From Paralvinella palmiformis (taxonomy: Eukaryota; Annelida; Polychaeta; Terebellida; Alvinellidae), in contig JAODUP010000015.1 of NCBI GenBank assembly GCA_025642065.1, positions 976,001-1,040,000 of the forward strand: a stretch of 64,000 bases of DNA. Direction: 5' to 3'. Positions 36,062 through 46,999 of the stretch are shown piece by piece. The notes beneath the pieces were generated by a model. The model had not been told where the DNA came from. It did no database searches and was given only the letters and a program-made list of their open reading frames with translations. Within the stretch, counting starts at the first letter, position 1; the number at the start of each line of letters is the position of its first letter. The translations under genes and the position numbers were made by a program.

Positions 36062-36160
36062 CAATGTCTGTGCGTGTGTGGTTAATAGTATGGGATAAAG
36101 CGATGGCCCAGAGAATCACGAATCGGGAATACAAACTTCTAGGTCATTCATCAATGGACC
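36062..36160 (-). repeat. Dispersed repeat family Y, copy A (tRNA-like?)
   Basis: Matches 42505-42575: GTGTG..TTA..AT-AAGGCA/GCGATGGCCCAGAGAATC-CGAA--G-GAAT-CAAACT. The minus strand has ATTCCCGATTCGTGATTC, vaguely like a B box. Probably an old SINE fragment. Confidence 0.45.
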
Positions 36161-37128
36161 AACTTTACGTAAAGATTCTGAACGTTTAAACCAGTCCTCT
36201 GTTTTCTAGAATTTAAATAAAAGAATTGTATGCCAAATATGCTTTGTTAACAACTATTTAATGTATGCGTTAACGATTTCACTGCCATGGAAACAAATCA
36301 ACAATGAACGTTAGTAGTCCCTGCCTCGGAATATTAATGGTAAATGACCATTTTCAACCCGAAATCTATCATCCGAACAACAACAACCCCCCCCCCTCCA
36401 ACCCTCAGTACTGTTCACTGTGAGACAGAGCATCTCAGTTTTAAAGAAGACGTTAGATAATTTAGAGCTGGCTATTTTTTCGATAGTCTTCCCTATCTTC
36501 GCCCAACCGTCAAGTACATTAAAATCATGGTGAGAAGAACGCCCTATCAACGAGAAATCTCGGAAACATAAATCATCTCGTGAAGCGAGTACTAATCCAC
36601 CAATCAGTCGTCTGCAGTTCCATCTAGCGACGTTTACGACTCCTAATTACTATGACGTAAGCAATGATTGATTACCTATGTCATTGAGGCGGGTTCGGCC
36701 ATAAAAAAATTGTATCTATCAAACAACGAACCGATTGAAGATAGTGATCCAAGTGACCCAATTGTTTACCTTTGGTTGTTGGGGAGGCGTCGGGTCGTCA
36801 CATCCAACACACCGATAAAATGGGCAGAAATACATCTGGCGCCATGTCACTTTGGTTTTCAAATGTTGGCGTTTTGGCTTTTGAGGGATGAAGGAAAGCA
36901 TTTTTCGGTAAAATAACGTAAAAGGAATATGATTATTGTTAACCATCTATTGTATTCCGATCAGTGAAGTCGCTCAAGAGGATGACACATTCCAAGTTGG
37001 ATGTCAACTTGCTGTAACTCGCTAAGTCCCGCAGAGGATTACATTATCCATAACAATGGTTCTCTAACGTTAATGGCCTACGATTCCTTTATATTAGGAA
37101 TTCACCACACGAATACCCTCATCGCCAC

Positions 37129-37130
<2 letters not shown>

Positions 37131-37160
<30 letters not shown>
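37131..37160. repeat. (AT)n microsatellite
   Basis: About 15 units. Confidence 0.9.
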
Positions 37161-37166
<6 letters not shown>

Positions 37167-37400
37167 GTTCCACATATTGCCACGCTGTAAAATGTAATGT
37201 AAAAGGAAGACAGCTCAGAGTACACAGATCCTTTTATTTCCATGATTAAATATCATGATTCGTTTTCATTTGCTAAGTGTATATAATATTGTTAATATAC
37301 AAATATATTTACTTTAATAAGAAATTGAAAATAATGAACGGGTACCGTGTTTGTGGGAAAGTGTCAAAACACTGTGTGTCTTTTGTTGATGATGAGGACG

Positions 37401-37439
<39 letters not shown>
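37401..37439. repeat. (ATA)n trinucleotide repeat
   Basis: About 13 units; gives a poly-Asn ORF artefact. Confidence 0.93.
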
Positions 37440-38111
37440 TGTCTTTTAACGGTTTTCGATCGTCGCTACCTACCGCCATTATTTTAATCTTAGCCGGTGC
37501 TCCTCCTATCCGACCTTGTTAATCAATTATGTTTAATTGACTATCATACACTCATCGTGTTAAATATGGCCGTCAAAGATTGTTTTCGTGACGACATGCT
37601 CTATCGGCGCTGCTATCTTTTTGCGAGCTCTTCGTAATGCAGGTGTTGATGTGGCGTTTCCGGTTAGGCTCCGGGCGCATTCGTCATCGAAAGTTTTCGC
37701 CACCGGGCCAATTCGTCAGGGAACACCAAACTCCCATCGCCAACACTGATGGTTGTGTATAGTCGACACACACAATCCCTGTAACGTACTTCGCGCTGAA
37801 ACAATTTGATCTTATTGGCGTCGTACTGGCATTCGACGATCGACATTTGACATACGCTGACAGTTGTTAGTAATCGATATGACTTACTTCGTATTGAATA
37901 TAATTTTGTTGACCTCTAACAAGCGATTTTCTGTGAAATGATTGTATCGTTAATGGAGTTATTGTTAATTACCGACGATAAACATCGTCGATCTAAAAAT
38001 TACAATTAATAAAACATCTTAATTAACAGGAATCATTTAAAAACACTGTACAACGAAATTACTTTTAGGTTATCCAGTTTACAGCTAGATATTAATAGAT
38101 AGGTAGATAGT

Positions 38112-38143
<32 letters not shown>
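38112..38143. repeat. (AG)n microsatellite
   Basis: About 16 units. Confidence 0.9.
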
Positions 38144-38145
<2 letters not shown>

Positions 38146-38734
38146 TATCTAATCGAGTGAAGAGCATTCAACCGACTGCGCTATTGCTCTGTAAATTATT
38201 CTCGAAGATCTACAGAGGTTGTAATCCGAATTGTCGCTAATTATCGTCTGATTTACCGCGATATAAAAAGTGATTTACATCCTATAACAACCACTTATCC
38301 CTTGCTCTATGACGAGCATGCGCAGAATGATCACATTATTCTCTGACGACACCTAGCGTCCACGCCCCTTTGATGTTTTCATGCGCCGAGAGCCGATGAC
38401 CAAAGAAGCTTCCAGAACCATTTCTCTTATTACCCTTAACCACGGTCTATTTGTTATTCCGGATTTTTCTGGAACCGATTATCGATATCTAGTCCAGGAG
38501 AGTAGTGAGCGATCCGGAGGCGATTCGGTGAAGCTCGTAATAAACATTTACTAGGAACTAATCCATTCTTTGTCGATTTCGGGGATGTTTCTTCTTCTTC
38601 CCCATCCGGATTGCTCCCCATGTCCTCCATAGATTACGATGGTATATGGATACCAGGAAGTGGAGACTGATACTGGTGAGAAGGTTGTCCAGTTTTGGTT
38701 TATTGCCGAATGTTGACCTTTTTACGTTGTGTAT

Positions 38735-38762
38735 TTGTGTGTGTGTGTGTGTGTGTGTGTGT
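38735..38762. repeat. (GT)n microsatellite
   Basis: About 14 units. Confidence 0.9.
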
Positions 38763-38973
38763 CTGTGGTATGTACTCACCGGACGAACACGGTCATGATA
38801 ACGTGGCCGTTATATCAGTACGTCGGACTTGAGATATGTTCTTCTCACTATCCGAGAGAAGATGGTTCATTCAGATCTCGGCGATGAGAGGCAATAATAT
38901 AGGTGGCTGGAGATGTAAAAGATTTATGTTGATAGTGATGATACCGTATATATTACTGGTATCAATCCCCCCT

Positions 38974-38992
38974 TGTGTGTGTGTATATATAT

Positions 38993-39028
<36 letters not shown>

Positions 39029-39032
39029 GTGC
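38974..39032. repeat. (TG)n-(TA)n-(TG)n compound microsatellite
   Basis: TG units interrupted by TATATATA. Confidence 0.9.
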
Positions 39033-39478
39033 CGACGACATCACGAAATCTTTATAGCCTAATCCATAATTCCACCCACCACAAACCATGAGAGCTCTCC
39101 CCTGATGAATACAGTTCTGTTGTCGTTTAGGCTAACCACACTCATTTGTAAGCCAGTTTCACGCCTGACCTCACGCCATATGACAACGGAGAAGACTTAA
39201 TGACGTCACAACCGGCCACCAAAAACAATCAATAGACGATATACAGCGGGACTCGTAATAGAGTTCTGTCTAATTATTCGTCGATTAGTGGGAATGTCAA
39301 TATTTGTTCGGGATCCATGATGTAAGAGGGATTATTTCGATAGGGGTGGATCCCGGCTAAAAGTGGATGTTTAGTAGGTGTCCGGGATGGCTTTAATTAG
39401 ACTGCCATTTGACGCAATCGATGCTTTTTAGAAGCTTCTTATCATCAACAGAAACTGAACACTATGCCATTTCATCGA

Positions 39479-39488
39479 CAGGTGGCGC
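39479..39488 (+). promoter_or_regulatory. CTCF-like core motif
   Basis: CAGGTGGCGC is an exact match to YAGRKGGCRS, the bilaterian CTCF core. Single motif; occupancy unknown. Confidence 0.28.
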
Positions 39489-39884
39489 AATGGTAGATCG
39501 CGGGCTGTTATCTTGGTGTGTCGGGTCTGTTGGCGTTCACACGATCTAGAAGACTGGCCGCTTGATTCTAATCTAGGGACTTTGATGGAGATGGTCCAAA
39601 TGTTGATTGAAGTCTATCGTTCACCTTCAGCAAGTACGGTAGGCTACTCTCATCCGGGAGTCACTATCTTTAGCTATGAGAGACTCCCTCGACTATCCAG
39701 ACAACACGGAGCAAGGGAGTGGTCGATCCAGACTCTAACCTGCCAATAACCTAGCTGATATTTACAGAAGATCATTCATTAAAAGAGAGAGTCAGGAATG
39801 TCATGACCATATTGTCATCACCAGACCGTTAACACTGTAGTGACGTCAGACAGGCGTCATATTATAGCATTATAATACTAGTTA

Positions 39885-40013
39885 GTCACACCCAAAATCA
39901 AAGGTAATGAAGCGAAATCAAGAGGAAACACCCTTCAGATATCCCCACACCGAGATTCGAACTCAGGTGGTAGTGATCTGTGATACAACGCACTACCAGT
40001 TAGACCACGGAGG
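39885..40013 (-). repeat. tRNA-headed SINE (family S), copy 1
   Basis: On the minus strand the A-box region CCGTGGTCTAACTGGTAGTG and B box GAGTTCGAATCTCGG are followed by GAAGGGTGTTTC and TTTCGCTTCATTACCTTTG. These match the heads and core starts of the copies at 41.0, 46.3 and 62.6 kb. The copy ends early in the core. Confidence 0.8.
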
Positions 40014-40305
40014 CGGATAAACCCTAGATAAGCCGCCGTTTGTGTATATGTTTATCTGGCTGTTTTGTCTATCTATTTTTAAATGCATTTCTTGTTCATT
40101 TATATGTTTAAATAGTCGTGTTTGTTTATGTGTGTGTATAATCGTGTTTGTTTGCTTGTTTGTGCGTTCTCCTGTCAGTTCGTATATTTATCTACCTGTC
40201 TGTAAGTCGGTTTATCCATCGATCTATACCTATCTATGATACTACATGAACAATGTTTGTTGTTTGTGTTTTTGTATAACCGTGTTTGTTTGTTTATTTG
40301 TGATT

Positions 40306-40339
40306 ATGTTTGTTTGTTTGTTTGTTTGTTTGTTTGTTT
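40306..40339. repeat. (GTTT)n tetranucleotide repeat
   Basis: About eight perfect GTTT units; similar TTTG words are scattered back to about 40120. Confidence 0.88.
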
Positions 40340-40908
40340 CGTGTGATACTAGTATGTATTTGCATGGAAAATCGAGGCGAATACTGGAGACTTGAGACTC
40401 CAAATTCATCAGCCTGTTTTATGTTTAATGCTATACATAAGTGGAATTCACCCCCCCCCCCTCCACACCCCGTACATGGAGTGTTATAAGCCTAATGTTC
40501 AACTCCAATCCAGCTATAAATCACCCCCCACCCACCATACCCTTCTAGTCATATCTCTTCTAATCCCATTTATAGTTATCCCTGACCTTGTCGCCGTATT
40601 TCACTCCGAAATCGGTATATTTTTTCCTGACATATCACAGTAATAAAATGTCATCGGTTCAGAGGTCAGAACCGATGTCAGAGGCCAAACCATCAACTAA
40701 ATTTGGAATACATCTAACCAAGCGGAAACCTGATACAGTTTCATGAAGCTACTATTTACTATACTGTCTGAGGTTTGTGTATGATAATTCCGATATACGG
40801 AGCGTATTCTGGAATATATACAGAAATTGGCTAATACTTATCCTTAAAGATTTGAATATGGTCAGAATGGAACGTGCTCAAAGCTTATATAGGACTTTAT
40901 AAGGAAAT

Positions 40909-41004
40909 GCGCGCGCGCGCTCGCGCACACATACGCACACAGGCAGACAGACACACACACACACACACAGACAGACACAGAGAGAGAGAGAGAGAGAGAG
41001 AGAG
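40909..41004. repeat. (GC)n-(CA)n-(GA)n compound microsatellite
   Basis: GCGCGCGCGCGC, then CA and CAGA units, then about 26 bp of GA directly abutting SINE copy 2. Confidence 0.93.
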
Positions 41005-41192
41005 TGGGGCATATCCGTGGTCTAGCGGGAGCGTGTTGGACGACAGATCACTACCACCCGTTTTCGAATCTAAGCGTGGGCATATATGAAGGTTGTTTCA
41101 TCTTTGACTTCGCTTCATTATGTTTGGAGGTTGCTCGGCCCATTTAGCCTACTTTATGCACAAATGTGGCTGTAAAACATCAATCATTATCA
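41005..41192 (+). repeat. tRNA-headed SINE (family S), copy 2, most complete
   Basis: A box CCGTGGTCTAGCGGGAGCG, B box GTTTTCGAATCTA, then core GAAGGTTGTTTCATC, TTCGCTTCATTATG, TTGGAGGTTGCTCGGCCC, ATTTAGCCTAC, TGCACAAATGTGGC and TGTAAAACAT. It sits between two compound microsatellites, (GA)n before and (CA)n(GA)n after. No long ORF, as expected for a pol III SINE. Confidence 0.82.
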
Positions 41193-41202
41193 CATACACA
41201 CA

Positions 41203-41253
<51 letters not shown>

Positions 41254-41268
41254 TTTATGGATTTTGGG

Positions 41269-41301
<33 letters not shown>
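41193..41301. repeat. (CA)n-(GA)n plus (AT)n compound microsatellite
   Basis: CA then 30 bp of GA, a 20-bp unique spacer, and (AT)15. It follows SINE copy 2 and may have grown from its 3' tail. Confidence 0.93.
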
Positions 41302-41303
<2 letters not shown>

Positions 41304-41597
41304 CGCTCAGACTAATGAGACCTATACATCTATACATTCAATACACTATCACAAATGAAATCTGTATATCCATAAATGTAAACATCTATAAACCTTGCTA
41401 TGATGTCTAGGTGACTCATCAGGTTGTGGGTTTCACACTGTCAGCTTTTCGTACATGACAAATACGAATAACCAACCGAGGAGCTGCTTTTAAGTGTATT
41501 TAGCTTACAATTATCACTTTTTCAGATGATTCTAATAAAACTGACTTTTATTGACATTATTAGCCATTTTGTACATAAATTAAGTGGTTTTTTTTAG

Positions 41598-41940
41598 GCA
41601 GAACCGTCGTAATAAGTGAGCGTTTACACGGATCACTTTGAGCGGGCTACCATATGGCTAATCAATTATGCAACAGAATGTTCATCGTTCGCACGCAGAG
41701 TGGTGACGTTACACGCATATCGATGACGTCAGTACACAACTCTGCCTGACTGGATTTGCCGAGTGAAAACGAACGGAACTGAATATTCATGAGGATACCT
41801 TATTCTGCGTACTTACTATTAGAATATCCACGCATTGTAATATCTTTGGGATTTAATAAAATGAATAGAATTAGTGTTATCTTCAGATTTAATAGAGAAT
41901 TCAATTTTCTGAGTAGGATGTAAATAATCAAAGAATGGCC
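41598..41940 (+). repeat. Dispersed repeat family X, copy B
   Basis: Partner of 33981-34430. Contains CGTCGTAATAAGTGAGCG, ACACGGATCACTTTGAG, ATATGGCTAATCAATTAT, GTGAAAACGAACGGAA, TTCTGCGTAC, TAGAATTAGTGTTATC and TGAGTAGGATG in the same order. A CRE palindrome at 41724-41731 is absent from copy A. Confidence 0.75.
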
Positions 41941-42115
41941 TTAACATTAATCCTACCTTTATATCTGATCCGAAGGATGAAAGTCCTATATCTGATTGAT
42001 ATAACAGCTCCACTAAATATTGATCGTGTCTATTAAAGTATCTGCTCTTTTATAATAACTCGGCGTCTCACAGAGGATCGACTTAAACAGACTTGTGTGG
42101 TGTACACTCAGTCTC

Positions 42116-42178
42116 TCCCTCTCTCTCTCTATCTGTGTGTGCGTGTGGGTGTGCTTGTGTGTGCGTGTGTGTGTCTGT
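42116..42178. repeat. (CT)n-(GT)n compound microsatellite
   Basis: CT units, then an imperfect GT tract. Confidence 0.85.
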
Positions 42179-42489
42179 TATGATAACACAAGGCTTTTCC
42201 TTAGCACCTATTGGGCAGCACTTCGACTTTATTTCCCGGCTGACGTCTACATTACCTACATCATCTCAGCTCCCTGTAGATTATTTAGGGAGTATTGTCT
42301 GTAGAATATTTGTTGCACACAATATCATTTACTATAAATAGGTGTATATGTGTATTACTATTATATATAAACGGGGGTGGGAGTAGAGTAGGTATGTAAA
42401 TAGCCCTTAGGTATGAATATTTTAACAAGTAAATATATTTCTCTCTGAGCCTGTAGGAACGTAAGTACTTGCGTACGTGTGTTCGTGTG

Positions 42490-42610
42490 TTCATATGCAT
42501 GTGTGTGTTTTAGCTGTGTATAATAAGGCACAGGCACAGAGAATCTCGAACCGTGAATTCAAACTCTGGACGTTTCTTCAGGGGACTGAATCCAGAGTGG
42601 CGACTTTTCT
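42490..42610 (-). repeat. Dispersed repeat family Y, copy B (tRNA-like?)
   Basis: Partner of 36062-36160. The minus strand has CACGGTTCGAGATTC, a fair B box, in the part shared with copy A (CAGAGAATC.CGAA). Confidence 0.45.
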
Positions 42611-42635
42611 TGCTGAGACATGTGTAATGTCTCAC

Positions 42636-42638
<3 letters not shown>

Positions 42639-42669
<31 letters not shown>
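42639..42669. repeat. (TG)n microsatellite
   Basis: About 15 units. Confidence 0.9.
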
Positions 42670-42670
<1 letters not shown>

Positions 42671-42875
42671 AAATTTAGATTTTGTGTATATTTGTGTACA
42701 TACAAACAATGTATTACAAATATTGAAAGGAAAGAATATACTAATTATTGGACATGATTTTATTAGAGCCTTCTTCAACTGTAAACATAATCAAAACGCG
42801 AGATCAAAGTATAAATATTATTTATAAACATAATGTTATAGTATTAAATATATTATTAATATAAAAATATACCAT

Positions 42876-42879
<4 letters not shown>

Positions 42880-42953
<74 letters not shown>
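42880..42953. repeat. (TA)n-(GA)n compound microsatellite
   Basis: About 38 bp of TA then about 32 bp of GA. Confidence 0.95.
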
Positions 42954-42957
<4 letters not shown>

Positions 42958-43112
42958 AGAGTCGTTATAATATGTCGTTATAATAAATCTAATTAACTGA
43001 CAGTTAAATATATTACTCAATGATCTCTCCCTTTCTCACCTCATTCCTCTTCTGCCTGTTTTCCTCCCTATTTTCCCCCGTGCTACCTCATTCACTCACT
43101 TACTCTGTTTAC

Positions 43113-43180
<68 letters not shown>

Positions 43181-43181
43181 G
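43113..43181. repeat. (CTAT)n tetranucleotide repeat
   Basis: About 17 perfect units. Confidence 0.96.
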
Positions 43182-44529
43182 TAACGGCCTGTATATATCC
43201 CCCTCCCTTCCTGTCACCCACACCGTTGTTTCCCACACCCTTTTCTCACTGATATGGCAAAAGCTCTGCTCAACACCCCTCCCCCCCTCCCCAACGCGTC
43301 AAGTCAATATCTATCCTTTAAGTTATGGGAGAGAGGCCATATGTTACCCTCCGTAGTGTTTACTAAATATATCGGCTCCTGTCACAGATTGGTAACTCTA
43401 TATTAATATACAAGCATGCATGACGTCACTGCCGGTATTAGTGATGTTAGCAGTCTAACTCTGATGGCTAACAACATCCTGTCGGCATGTCAATGCGATA
43501 CTTAACGTCAACGTTGAGGGGGTGGGAACGGCCTCCTTACTGGGATGTATGAACATGTTATATTTACAGGGCGGATGTTATCGAGTAGGATGCATGATGA
43601 TGTTTGCTGGGATGTGCGATAGTTCTGAGAGTGTCGGATATCTCAGTTTGGTCGGATATGAGCGTTAAAAAGCCTGTAATGACCGATGTTTGTCGGCATG
43701 TATCAGGCTTGCCGGGACATCCAAAGGTCGCTAACGGGGAAAGAGAGGGAAGAGGGGGGGGGGTTATACGTTGAGGGAAAACTGTCCAGAAGCAAGCCTA
43801 TCTCGTGATGGTCGTCCCCGGGGGTGGAGTAATAACGACCCATTCGAGTAATTAGTGGTCACTGGTTAATTACCTCTGGCTTACCACGATATGAGCTGTC
43901 TGGCGTCAACAAACTATTCTCTCTGGTTCTTCAACATCTCACCAAGTAGCCCACTACTCTTGCTAATATATGGATAGTTGACGTCGTTATGTCATTTGGA
44001 TGTTCTCTGTCACAATGGCTCCGCTTCATCTTCCACAGGAATTAACAAAGATGGCAACATCTATCTAATTTACTTTATTAATGAGTTAGCCGGGTCGTGT
44101 CCGCGTGGGTGTAGACAGATGTACGGGATCCGTGTGTGTGTATCTGTGTATGTGTGTGTGTGTGTGCGTGTGCGTGACACCGACCAATACATGTTGATTC
44201 AATAATAGATACAGGATTGAAGCTAGAAATAAACTAAAATTGTTTGTGAGTCAAATAGAAATCCAGAGACTTGGATCCGGAAGAAATGTTGATCAAAAGA
44301 GAAGTCTATCGGAGAACGTATGAAGCTCACATATTTATATTATTTGGCAGAATAACGCTGGTTCCATGAGAACCTGAGATGACGACACGGCAGTGATGGG
44401 TGATGATAATTATAGAACTTTGGTCACCTTAGGGTCAAATCTGAAATAATCACCCTCCCCAATCGAAATACAATACTTTAACATATAGTCAAAGGAATGG
44501 GGGTGGGGGTGGAGGGGGGCGGGGTAAAT

Positions 44530-44695
44530 GGTTTATTTAACCTTGGCGTCGATCACACCTAGGACATACCGGCGACGGGGGGAAGGCTCCGTAGGGAGAC
44601 ATCCCACAAACACGGGCGTCACTCGGACTCGAACTCTGACCTGGAGCCTTTACATTGTGAACCGACATCCACTGGGCTGTCGGGCTGTCCCAAGT
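44530..44695 (-). repeat. tRNA-derived SINE, unassigned family
   Basis: On the minus strand A-box-like CAGCCCAGTGGATGTCGG precedes B box GAGTTCGAGTCC (about 44625-44636). The body after the head does not match the family S core. Confidence 0.55.
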
Positions 44696-45159
44696 CAGCG
44701 ATACAATAAACCAAGCTTACTGAGAGTAGTTCTTGTTGAACCTCTACTGATCTAAGGTGGACATATCGACCGAAATCCTGAATAAATACAAAGATCTACT
44801 CTTCTGTTGACGGCTAATCCTTGTAGTTTAGTGTTCATTATTTAGTCGGCATGCTCATCCACGACTAATTTAGTTCCTGGATTTGATGAATACTCGTCCG
44901 GATGAAGGTTAAACCAAAGCCGCCTCTCCGCATAATCTAATGGTGTATCCATGTTGGTGTACGTCCGTACGTACATACGCACGGACGAACCTGCGTGCGT
45001 ACGTGTATTTTTGTCATTATGCGGATTTTGTCAATAGTCAAGTGTTATCTCTAGGATAACGACTTTTTAATCCATGGTAGGATAGGCTCTAACCGGTTTA
45101 CTCTTATTTTACAGATACGTGCGTCTTTAGGTAAGTGTGTATGTACGTGTCCTCGTAGA

Positions 45160-45171
45160 GGGGGGGGGGGG
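45160..45171 (+). repeat. G11 homopolymer
   Basis: Run of about 12 G. A longer one (13 G) lies at 45437-45450. Confidence 0.85.
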
Positions 45172-45607
45172 AATAAGTGTGTAAATACGGTTTAATACAG
45201 TTGTTTGTTGGTTAGACCGATGGTCGTCTCAGTCCTTTAGACGGACAGCGCCAATTTTACGAGGATTACGTTCTTGCTGATAACAACACGAGGTCATATG
45301 TCAAGGTCATAGGCTGGGTTCATGAAATGCGTCTGTCTACGAACGAAGGCGATAACCTTCACCTCTGACCTAACGTTACGGTCCTGTTTCCTGGTCCAGA
45401 CGACAGAAGAGATTGAAGTGTACCATCGACGAGTAGTGGGGGGGGGGGGGGAAGGCCGGGTAGGAAGGGGAAGAGGTTGACAAAAGGGAGCATCGAAATG
45501 ATAGACAGGATGAAGAGAGGAGGGGGTGGTGTAAACATCATTCAGAATACGTCATAATATGATGTAAAGCGAAAATAACAACTTAGCCACCAACTGATAC
45601 AACAACA

Positions 45608-45647
45608 ATAACTACTACTACTAGTAGTAGTAGTAGTAGTGTATAAA

Positions 45648-45715
<68 letters not shown>
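45608..45715. repeat. Two self-complementary triplet arrays: (ACT)n(AGT)n and (AAT)n(ATT)n
   Basis: ACTACTACT switches to AGTAGTAGT at 45620. After a 10-bp spacer, about 30 bp of AAT switches to about 30 bp of ATT at about 45684. Each array is an inverted repeat of itself and can fold into a long hairpin or cruciform. Confidence 0.93.
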
Positions 45716-46140
45716 AAAATTACAACAAAACAACAATATGCATATAATAAAACGTCTTTGTTATAAGTTACATAAGTGTCATAAGTTACATAAAGACACT
45801 GTACAGCAAACCTTTAATATAGCATGTCATAAAACTGTGTTTCAAATGTTAAAAGAAGTGTATTATTTATCCGGGGAAAAAGCTTAAACAGGTGGTTCGG
45901 AAGAAGAGTTTTTAAATTATGAAAGATAGTGGATTTCGAATCTCCTACACAACCTGTTATATGAAGGAGAACATCTGTCCTAAAGATAATAATCGTCCCA
46001 TTGTTGATAGTCGAGTTAGAAGATTTATAATGGTATCTCATTAAATGATCTGAGATGACGCGATCACTTTCTGATGGGTAAATGATTAGAGAGATATCCA
46101 GGTGTCTAGTCTTCCATAGAAAGTTGTTAGATAAATATAA

Positions 46141-46165
46141 TAATAGTAATAATAATAATAATAAT
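46141..46165. repeat. (AAT)n trinucleotide repeat
   Basis: About eight AAT units. Confidence 0.85.
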
Positions 46166-46264
46166 GCACATTTAATAACGTGATATAATGGAACTTTTGA
46201 AGAATTGGTTTATCATGATCAGATATTAAATGGTTATTCTGTGACTGTTCTTATTTTATGGCCA

Positions 46265-46410
46265 TTTTTTTTTTTTAGTTGAGCAGCCTCCAAAGATAAT
46301 GCAGCTAAGTGAAATATGAAACAAGCTTAATTTTAGCACAGCCGAGGTTTGAACCCCGGTACTAAACGTCTACGGTCAACCACACTACTAGTTAGGTCAT
46401 GGAGACGAAC
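46265..46410 (-). repeat. tRNA-headed SINE (family S), copy 3
   Basis: On the minus strand: TAACTAGTAGTGTGG head, B box GGGGTTCAAACCTCGG, core TTGTTTCATATTTCAC, GCATTATCTTTGGAGGCTG and CTCAAC, then a 13-A run (T-run at 46265-46277). The A tract directly after a truncated core looks like an integrated poly(A) tail. Confidence 0.75.
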
Positions 46411-46654
46411 CACCGAAGACGTTATAATCAGATAAACGTCACAATAGAGAGTCACAATGGCCTCTATTTCCCATTTATCTTACGCGACCACCCCCCTCAT
46501 TCCTCCATACACCAACGATCTGACAAAATGATTGCGTTATCGAAATAATTAAAATCAACAAACAGCTAGAAATAGTGTGGCAAAGGTTTAGAGAAATGCT
46601 TCACAAAACAGTCTCTATGGTGACCCAGTTGGGGGGAGGGGTTATATAACAGAG

Positions 46655-46830
46655 CTATATATATATATATATATATATATGCGTGTGCGTGTGTGTTTGT
46701 TTAGTTTTTCTGTGTGTATATATGTTTGTTTGTGTTTGTGTGTCTGCATGTGTGTGTGTGTGTGTGTGTGTTTTGTGTGTGTATGTGCGTGTTCGTTTGT
46801 TTGTGTATGTGTGTATGTGTTTATTTATTT
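46655..46830. repeat. (AT)n-(GT)n compound microsatellite
   Basis: AT tract at 46657-46680 then interrupted GT/GTTT units. Confidence 0.9.
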
Positions 46831-46999
46831 TTTAATATCTAGTTTGATTTACCAGTCAGGACCTTCAGCTATTACAGACTTAGTGCTAATTATTTAGCTA
46901 AACTAGCCACATTGCCAACTGCTGTTGATCCGTTCTTAGATTTAGATGATATGAAGATGTTCTCAGCATATTGTCTCCCTTATATCAAATCGTTGATAG

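Noticed and set aside
39479..39530. tRNA-like start GTGGCGCAATGGTAGATCGC
   Set aside because: Resembles an A box, but no B box follows within the needed distance; the CTCF-like match explains part of it.
43113..43181. CRISPR-like regular array
   Set aside because: Contiguous CTAT units without spacers; the host is an animal. The 25-, 44-, 48- and 15-bp arrays also lack spacers.
44940..45003. GTAC/CGTAC-rich quasi-palindrome
   Set aside because: Imperfect and short-range; looks like an eroded tetranucleotide repeat.
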